Shown: piece after piece, positions 57,192 through 64,000 of the stretch | Layout of the letters: every line of letters starts with the position of its first letter | Numbering within the stretch: the stretch's first letter is position 1 | NCBI GenBank assembly: GCA_034406715.1 | Contig: CP137866.1 | Location: 62,001 to 126,000, forward strand | Reading direction: 5' to 3' | Source: Rhodotorula mucilaginosa | Lineage: Eukaryota > Basidiomycota > Microbotryomycetes > Sporidiobolales > Sporidiobolaceae | DNA: 64,000 bases | Program-made: the position numbers and the translations under genes | The notes under the pieces: model-generated | Told to the model about the DNA's origin: nothing | Databases searched by the model: none | Seen by the model: the letters and a program-made list of their open reading frames with translations, nothing else

Positions 57192-58382
57192 TCAGACAAC
57201 CAGGCTGCCTTCTCGCTTCTCAACCGCTTTCTTGAGCGCTTCCTCGACAGGAGTATCCTTGCCTTCACCTTGCTGGATCAAGTCGATGGCGAGACCGGCG
57301 GCTTTCGGCGCAGACGAGTCGTTCTCGGCGAGAGCAGAATTGAAGAGCGCCAGGATGGACGCAGCGACGTCGCCGCGCTATGAGGTAACGAAGCCTCGCC
57401 CGGGTCAGATTCCTTGCGTGCGTAGGACCACGACGGCTGCAAAGAATTAGGCGGGATTGGCAACGCACCGTGATTGAGCCCATTCCCGTCTTGCCCGCGG
57501 TGACTTTTCCGGTCGGTTCGTCATCGAGCAACCCGCCAGGCCGGATAATGGTCCACGGAAACGCCGTACGGCGCGAAAGGTTCAAGTCGGCGGCCAGCTT
57601 GGCGCTGGAGGGGGTAATTTTGAAGGTCGTGTTAACTCTCGGCTGCGAGCGGGAGGCAGGGAAAGGACGGGAGGCAGCGAGACTGACTCGTAGTAAGCTC
57701 CGATAGCTTCGTGGGCCTTCTTGCTGCCTTCAATGTCCTTCTCGGTCTACAGGGAATAGTCCGTGTGAGTGCTTCGGGGAGGTTGTTCCGCAGACCCGCG
57801 ACGGAGAATCTTGAGCGAGCGCCAACCCACGTACATAGTGAGCCGGCGGCGCTTGCGAGGTGTCGCGGGTATCGAGCGCGCCGATGAGAACGAGGTAAGG
57901 CTTCGGAGACGACGAAAGTCGCTCGATAGCGTCAAAGACCTGTAGAGGAGAGTTCGGGCCGGGTCAGGGTAGTCCCGCGCACACGGTTGATCCTGCACTG
58001 CTGGCGTCTCCGGCTGCCTGTGGTCAAGTTCCGCTCTTCGTTTTCTGGCCGCAAGTCTGTGCGGCGACCTTCCGGATGGTTCCAAACTTGCCTTGATGGC
58101 TCCCTCCTCGTCGACTTTGCGAGTGCGTTCCTTCGGACCCTTGCCGCCCGCGCCCGCCGCAAAGAGGACTCCCTGCGCGCCTTCAAACGCCTGCTGCAGC
58201 TCTTCGACCTTGGCGGATTCGATGTCCAGCAGCTGAGGCGTTGCGCCCGTCTCCGAGATGGCGTCAAAGTGGTCTCGGGACCGGACGAGTGACGTGATCT
58301 GGGCGCCCGTCTTGGAGGTGGCGAGACGAGAGAAGAGCTTGGCAATCTTGCCGCTGCCTCCGACGATGACAATCTTGGACAT
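57192..58382 (-). CDS. NAD(P)-binding SDR/NmrA-like protein (YMR090W type)
   Basis: An atypical short-chain dehydrogenase with a Rossmann fold. The start MSKIVIVGGSGKIAKLFSRL gives the G-x-x-G-x-x glycine motif for NAD(P). LFAAGAGGKGPKERTRKVDEEGAI follows strand 4 and leads to the helix with the cosubstrate lysine region. Later exons supply PYLVLIGALDTRDTSQAPPAHY, DLNLSRRTAFPWTIIRPGGL with the typical R-P-G-G-L, and RGDVAASILALFNSAL near the C-terminus. The Tyr-x3-Lys catalytic pair seems absent, as in NmrA-like sensors and YMR090W. At least four introns are present. It is divergent from the sulfate permease over 500 bp. Function is unknown; redox sensing is one possibility. Confidence 0.82.
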
Positions 58383-58882
58383 GCTATTCGTGCGTTAGAA
58401 TGGAGTCGAGATGGACTTTAGGAAGGTCGTCGCGGGTGATGATGAGGTCAACATTTCGGCAGTGGCTAAGGGGAGGCTTATACTCGTTGTCCTCGGACTG
58501 TGCCACGTCAACATTTCATCAGTAAGATAAAATTGCGGAGCTCCACGATTGCGTGCTTTCGAAGCTGCAGCATCAACTGCGCTGACGAGAGCGAGGCTTG
58601 GGCACTGCACTCGCTCACACTCACGCCATCTGTGCACTTGCCTAGCAAATCTCTGGTCGCTGCTCGCTACGTCCGCAGCACGACTCGCTCGGTCCGAAGT
58701 CTCGAATCAGCTCCGGCAACCGGTTTTCGGACACGGCGACCGAAATCTTGAAGCGCAACTCGTCTCGCCGCCAATCTTCCGGCAATCTGCTATAGACCAC
58801 GCTCGTACATAGAAGCAGGGGAACGTTATAGAAAGGGGCGTAGAGGAGCAGCTCCACCGAAGTCCGAAGCGCGAACGACGAC
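58383..58882. other. Divergent promoter, SDR protein / sulfate permease
   Basis: 500 bp with no supported exon. No CACGTG or other site typical of sulfur control was seen here. Confidence 0.4.
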
Positions 58883-61800
58883 ATGTCTTCCCCAACCGCC
58901 ACCACGACTTCCTCCACTTCGGCAACGACCTACCCGCCTGCCGCGCACGACAATATGGCGTCCACCTCTTCGACCGCGGCTTCCGTAGAAATGCCGAAGT
59001 CGAGGCCGAAGCGGGTGCTCGAGACCGGCAAGGAGAAATTCGAGCGATGGATCGATTATGAGCCGCACGTCGTCGAGGCGGCGCCGGTCGACGAGTACTT
59101 GCGGAGGGCGACGCACATCAACTATCCGAAAGCGGCGGGTGCCTACGTGCATCGGCTGTTCCCCTTTACCAACGTGCGTGCAGAATATGTGAATCGAGAA
59201 GGTCGCAGTTCGAGATGCTAACCTTCGACTCACCGTCCGCGCAGTGGATCTTGCATTACAACATCCGCTGGCTCATCGGAGACTTGATTGCTGGTATAAC
59301 GGTCGGCCTCGTCCTCGTGCCGCAAGCGATGGTGCGTCCCCATCGTGAACGTCCCGCTTCCCCCTCCGTGAAACCGCGATGCGGCTTCCCTCTCCCGCGG
59401 GTGCTGACCTGACACTCCCTCCGTCTTTCGCCACTTGCAGTCGTACGCACGCATCGCCACGCTCCCGCTCGAATACGGGCTATATAGCTCCTTCGTGGGC
59501 GTTATGATCTACGCGGTCTTTAGCACTTCGGCGCAAGTCACGATCGGTCCAGTTGCGGTCATGTCGCTAGAAGTGGCGCGAGTGATCCATCAAGTCCAGT
59601 CATCACCCGGTGGCGCGCAGTATACGGCACCCGAAATCGGGACGGCACTGGCGTTCTTGTGTGGCATCATCGTACTCGGGATCGGGTTACTTCGCATCGG
59701 TTGGCTTATCGAGGTGAGCTGATGTCCCTTCAGTACGCGTACGGTGATCTGCGTACGGCGAAACGCGTACGGTAATGCGCGACCGGTGGAAGAAAGCTCT
59801 TGACGCTGACCGCCCTTTTCTACCCGCGCAGTTCATCCCCTCCCCTTCCATCGCCGGTTTCATGACCGGGTCCGCACTGAACATCGCCGTCGGTCAATGG
59901 CCATCTTTGATGGGGTACTCGAGCAAGCTCAACACGCGCGCGTCGACGTACAAGGTCATCATCGATTCGCTCAAGCTCCTGCCTCAGACCAAGCTCGACG
60001 CCGCTTTCGGCTTGACCGGACTCGCGTTCCTGTACATTGTCCGGTATGCACTCCAGCGGGTCGAGCGCCAGTCGCGAAACCCGGTCGTCAAGAAGATCGC
60101 TTTTTTCGCCTTGACGCTTCGGACGGCGTTCGTCATCATCATCCTCACCGTCGCCTCGTACGCCTTCTTGCGGAACAAGGACCCGAAGAACTACCCGATC
60201 TCGGTCCTGAAGGACGTTCCGTCCGGATTCCAGCACATGGGCCAGCCGAAATTGCCGACCGAGCTCTTGTCCAAGATCGCCCCGCAGTTGCCCGTCTCGA
60301 CCATCATCCTCTTGCTCGAGCACATCGCGATTGCCAAGTCGTTCGGACGTATCTACAACTACAAGATCGACCCGAACCAGGAGTTGATCGCGATTGGGGT
60401 CTCCAACCTCATCGGGACGCTCTTCGGCGCCTACCCGGCGACGGGCTCCTTCTCGCGGTCTGCTATCAAGGTCCGTCTCTGCTTGAGCTCGGTCTCGCAC
60501 GAGAGCAAACACTGAACTTCCCTCCCTTCCCCTCTGTTCTCTTGCAGGCGAAAGCAGGTGAGCAGCCGATCCGACGAACGTGTCCGAAACGTCGAACCGT
60601 CTAGCTGACAATGTCCGTTGATCGCAGGCGTTCGTACTCCGCTCGCCGGCTGGTTCACCGGTATTTGTGTCGTTGTCGCACTCTACGCTTTGACCGGTCA
60701 GCCCTCTCCGCAAGCGCCCACGTCCTGTCTCGTGTGCTGATCTTCCGCCCTTCCTCCAGGTGCTTTCTACTGGATCCCGAACGCCGCGCTCAGCGCAGTC
60801 ATCATCCACGCCGTACTTGACCTTATCGCTTCGCCTCGCCAAGTGTACGCCTTCTGGAAGTGCTCGCCTCTCGAGTGCTTGATTTTCATACTTGCCGTCC
60901 TCGTCTCGGTCTTCTCGTGCGTATTTCCCCACTGCCCCCGGGCTATCGATACCGAGTGTAGATTGACCCGTTTCGACAGGACCATCGAGATCGGAATTTA
61001 CGTATCTGTCGGCGCCTCCGTCGCGCTCCTCCTCTTCCGCATCGCTCGACCTCGCGGAGCCTTCTTGGGACGAGTGCGCATCCGTCCCGACGTCGCCAGC
61101 CCGCCTTCGTATGCCGCCGCGCAAGACGGGTCCGATGGCGCCACCTCGCCGGTCCGATCGTCCTCTCCGCCACTCCCTCCCGGCGTTCGCGACGTCTACC
61201 TCCCTCTCCTTCCGGACGGAGTCCGCAACCCGCTCGTCCAAGTCGATCCGCCCCCTCCCGGAATCATCGTCTTCCGCTTCGAAGAGTCGTTCATATATCC
61301 GAACGCGTCGATGTGTAAGTGTCTCGATAGTCGGGCTTGAGCGTGCGAATGATTGACTCGGAACACCCCGCAGACGCCGACATGATTCTCGACTACGCGC
61401 GAAAGCACACCCGAACCGGACAAGACTTCGAAGGCGTCAAGCGGGGTGACCGCCCTTGGAACGACCCGGGACCGTTGCCGTGGCGAAAACGCTCGCACGC
61501 CGACAAGGTCGAAGAACGCGACGAGCAAACCGAGAAGCCGATCCTGCGCGCCATAGTCTTTGACATGTCGAGCTGCTCAAACATCGACTCGACCAGTGTT
61601 CAGGTGAGCCATCCTCGGTTTCAATCCCGACCGCCAACAGCAGCTGATCGTGCGCGTCCCTGCAGAACTTGGTCGACTTGAAGCGAAGTCTCGAGCGTTA
61701 CGCCGGAGATCAAGTTCAGTTTCACTTTGCGACGATTCTGTCGCCCTTCATCAAGCGGTACGTCCTGACTGCACCTAACCTTGAGGATCTTTGGCTGATG

Positions 61801-62359
61801 ACTCTCCCCGTAGTGCACTTCTTGCTGGAGGATTCGGAACGGGAGTCGGATGGAGCGGTCCGGAACGACCTCTCGAGATTGCTCCGGTAGTTCAAGGCGG
61901 CATGCAGCCGGTCATGACGGAGCACGCGAAGCGCGTCCAGCGCATGCACTTCCAGCGGCGCATTGCTCCCACCTCGCCCGAACCCGGCACGCCCGCTCAT
62001 CTCCTTCCGAAGATGAGTTCGGCTCGCGACGAGATCGAAGAGGTCGCGGAGGACCGAACGGGCGGGAGTCAGAGTGGCTCCGGCTCACAGCAGGACCTCT
62101 CGGCCAACGACCTCGAAAAGGCTCTCGAGGACGTCGAGCGACAAGGCGCCCACGTCGGTGGCAGCGTCTGGGCTCACTCTGTCCCCGGAAACGAGGCGCC
62201 GCACCTTGAGCAGCCAGTTCTCAGCACTTCCTTCCCACGATTCCATCTCGACCTGTACGTGACCATTTCGACAGAGTTCTTTGTCTACGGTGCTAACTTT
62301 TCCTTTCCGCTCGCAGCACTTCCGCGGTCGCAGCGGCCGTTGGCAAGGATGACTGGTGA
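58883..62359 (+). CDS. SUL1: SulP-family sulfate permease with STAS domain
   Basis: A plasma-membrane proton/sulfate symporter of the Sul1/Sul2 type. About eleven exons. Family hallmarks in order are WLIGDLIAGITVGLVLVPQAM joined to SYARIATLPLEYGLYSSFVG, VTIGPVAVMSLEVARVI, FIPSPSIAGFMTGSALNIAVGQ, LLLEHIAIAKSFGRIYNY, LFGAYPATGSFSRSAIK and GAFYWIPNAALSAVIIHAVLDL. The C-terminal STAS domain has AIVFDMSSCSNIDSTSVQ. It is joined by an intron to NLVDLKRSLERYAGD and VQFHFATILSPFIKRALLAG. The N-terminal 80 residues are Ser/Thr-rich and cytosolic. The chain ends at 62359 after AVAAAVGKDDW. Sulfate is the likely substrate; molybdate or other anions are possible in this family. Confidence 0.93.
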
Positions 62360-63265
62360 CGACGCCCGCTCGAGTCCCATCGCTCCGGTCCCTTTTCCGT
62401 TGCATCTCGTGTCTATAGAGCCGCCTACCCGCCTACAAGCCGCATCACACGCATATACATCTCGCCTCATTCCGCATCGAAAGTCGTCCCATCCTGTTGC
62501 AATTTTTACGTTCATCCCGCGTCGAGACTTGAAGATTCGACCTGCATACCGCCGGCGACATTTCGCTGGCCTTTTCTGTGTCCATGGGCATTAACGCCTG
62601 CCTGCGTCCGTCTGCTTCTTCCGCTGACACCGGCGAGCTTTGAATCAGACCAAATGGTGGCGCAATTCGTCTCCGGGCTTGCTCCCTGCCCGAATCGCAG
62701 CCACAACGCTCCGAGCCGGATTGAGTTCCTATCAGCTACAGCAAATGCGTGAATGCCCTCATAAGTTGCGGTCCAAGCAGTTGCAAAACTCTCCGCGCCA
62801 TGTGCTCGGTACCGACGTTTCGATGGTGGCGAGTGCTGCGGCTCGACGAGGGACACTCATGTGCCGGCACGGAGACTTTCCAAGCTGAAAAGCACCAGCC
62901 ATACCATACGGCCAGTCTTTGTACGCTATCGCTACTGTAGACTCCGCTTGAGACTCGGCGTACTTCAAGAGGTGAGGAGGCGAGCTGAGAATTGGCGCCG
63001 CCTTCCGCGAGCGTTTCTCAACCTCGAGTTCGTCTTGAGGTGCTTGGCAACACCCTCGCAGCTGCATGTCGTCGGAGTCTCAAAGCGTGGCCGCCACGAG
63101 CTGGAGCGGGCTCTCAAGCTGGTGCAAGCTGGACAATTTTCGATCGGCCGGTGTGGCCGTGGCGCCGAAAAATGATCGAAACGCGGCGCGGCCCGACTCC
63201 ACCCGTCGCCGGAGTCCGGCGAGGAGGGCTCGCCAGTCGTCTGCCTCCCCGTCCCTCGTCGCTGC
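62360..63265. other. Intergenic, sulfate permease 3' flank / Zn2Cys6 promoter
   Basis: 906 bp without a supported gene. Long upstream regions are usual for fungal zinc-cluster regulators. No repeat or RNA gene was recognised. Confidence 0.5.
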
Positions 63266-64000
63266 ATGATTCCGGCGATGAGCGGAGTTAGCATTCCAGG
63301 CTCGCTACAGCCCAGCGGACCCGGCGCAGCTATACTGGCGACCGGCGCGACGTCCGACGGAACGAGCATTTCGTCCTCTTCGACAGCTCATGAGCCGGTC
63401 CGCGCACCCCCTACAGCCGCCGAGACTTCGGCTTTCGCGAATGCGTCCGAGAGACGCCGCGCGAGCTTCCCCGCCTGCGCACGGTGTCGACGAGGCAAGA
63501 TCAAATGCGTGGCCGGCGACGACGGGCAATTGCCGTGCGCTGCGTGCGTAGCTAGGGGCGTCGGGGCGATGTGCACTCGCGCCGACCCAGTTTCTTCGAT
63601 ATACGGTCTCGAATCAACATCTGTGAGACCAGTTTGTACTGTCTCGTATCGATCCGACCACTGATGCTGATTGTACAACAATGTGCCAGGTGCGGCAACG
63701 GAAGCGGCGAGCAGATGCGACCGACGAATTCGGATCTGGAAGCGGCAGCTCTCCAGCTACGCCTTTCGCTCGGTCGTCGTCGTATCCGACGCAGACAGAA
63801 TCAGCACGCGTCGAGGAGCAGTCCGATGGCTACGGTCTTCCGGGATCGGCGCTGTCACGGCCGAGCGTCTCGCCGCCGCTGCGCTCCTGGCAGCCCTCGC
63901 CCGCCAAACCCGAGCCAAACAACTCCTTCAGCCCAGTACCGTGGTCCCTCGCACTGGAAGGATGCAAAGGTCCGTGCACTTCACGCCTGCGCAGCAAAAG
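63266..64000 (+). CDS. Zn2Cys6 (Gal4-type) transcription factor, partial at right edge
   Basis: Exon 1 (63266-63622) encodes 119 residues with a complete binuclear zinc cluster: C-x2-C-x6-C-x9-C-x2-C-x8-C in CARCRRGKIKC, the LPCAAC step and the last Cys in GAMC. Exon 2 begins at 63690 with VRQRKRRA, a basic linker, and runs on in frame through a Ser/Pro-rich region to at least 63990, where a possible GTCCGT donor occurs. The rest, including any fungal-specific middle homology region, lies beyond the window. Such factors bind CGG triplets and control metabolic genes. The cluster's 9-residue middle spacing is on the long side, and the target is unknown. Confidence 0.85.

Noticed and set aside
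59820-61241. A 473-codon minus-strand frame
   Set aside because: It is antisense to the sulfate permease, crosses the permease's introns and is composed mainly of Arg, Asp and Glu, as expected for a shadow.

Overview
The window is GC-rich nuclear DNA from a fungus, most likely a basidiomycete yeast of the red-yeast type (Microbotryomycetes, for example Rhodotorula or Sporobolomyces). That placement is inferred from many introns of about 55-110 bp, high third-position GC, dense gene packing, and genes such as TSC2, CUL3, a fungal xanthine dioxygenase and a velvet factor. No rRNA, tRNA, CRISPR array, insertion sequence, transposon or viral relic could be supported. Exon joins were read by hand from GT...AG borders, reading phase and family match, so some outer exons are provisional.

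Layout, left to right: TSC2/tuberin (+, to 7299); a MYND zinc-finger protein (+); alpha-ketoglutarate-dependent xanthine dioxygenase (+); a PPR-like, probably mitochondrial protein (-); URI/Bud27 prefoldin-like protein (+); a class C beta-lactamase-type serine hydrolase (-); ferroportin (+); the ribosomal-protein symportin SYO1/HEATR3 (-); a SET-domain protein-lysine methyltransferase (+); a velvet-domain factor (-); a VPS73/YBR241C-like MFS transporter (-); the permease chaperone SHR3 (-); ARP3 (+); the telomere-capping subunit TEN1 (+); homocysteine S-methyltransferase (-); QCR6 (+); Elongator subunit ELP5 (+); CUL3 (+); a serine-rich unknown (+); a mitochondrial RsfS-type protein (-); a secreted or vesicular amidase (+); a small serine-rich protein with a hydrophobic tail (-); an NAD(P)-binding SDR/NmrA-like protein (-); a SulP sulfate permease (+); and the start of a Zn2Cys6 transcription factor (+) that runs off the right edge.

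This is mostly a housekeeping neighbourhood. Several products bear on nutrient sensing and supply: TSC2 and URI (TOR axis), SHR3 (amino-acid permease export), SulP plus homocysteine methyltransferase (sulfur), xanthine dioxygenase (nitrogen) and ferroportin (iron). Whether the grouping means anything is unproven. I found no clear undescribed multi-gene system. The points most worth checking are the TEN1 gene hidden in three short exons, a one-base frame break in the amidase, very small exons in several genes, a splice-donor preference for GTGCG/GTACG, and an in-frame optional intron in CUL3.
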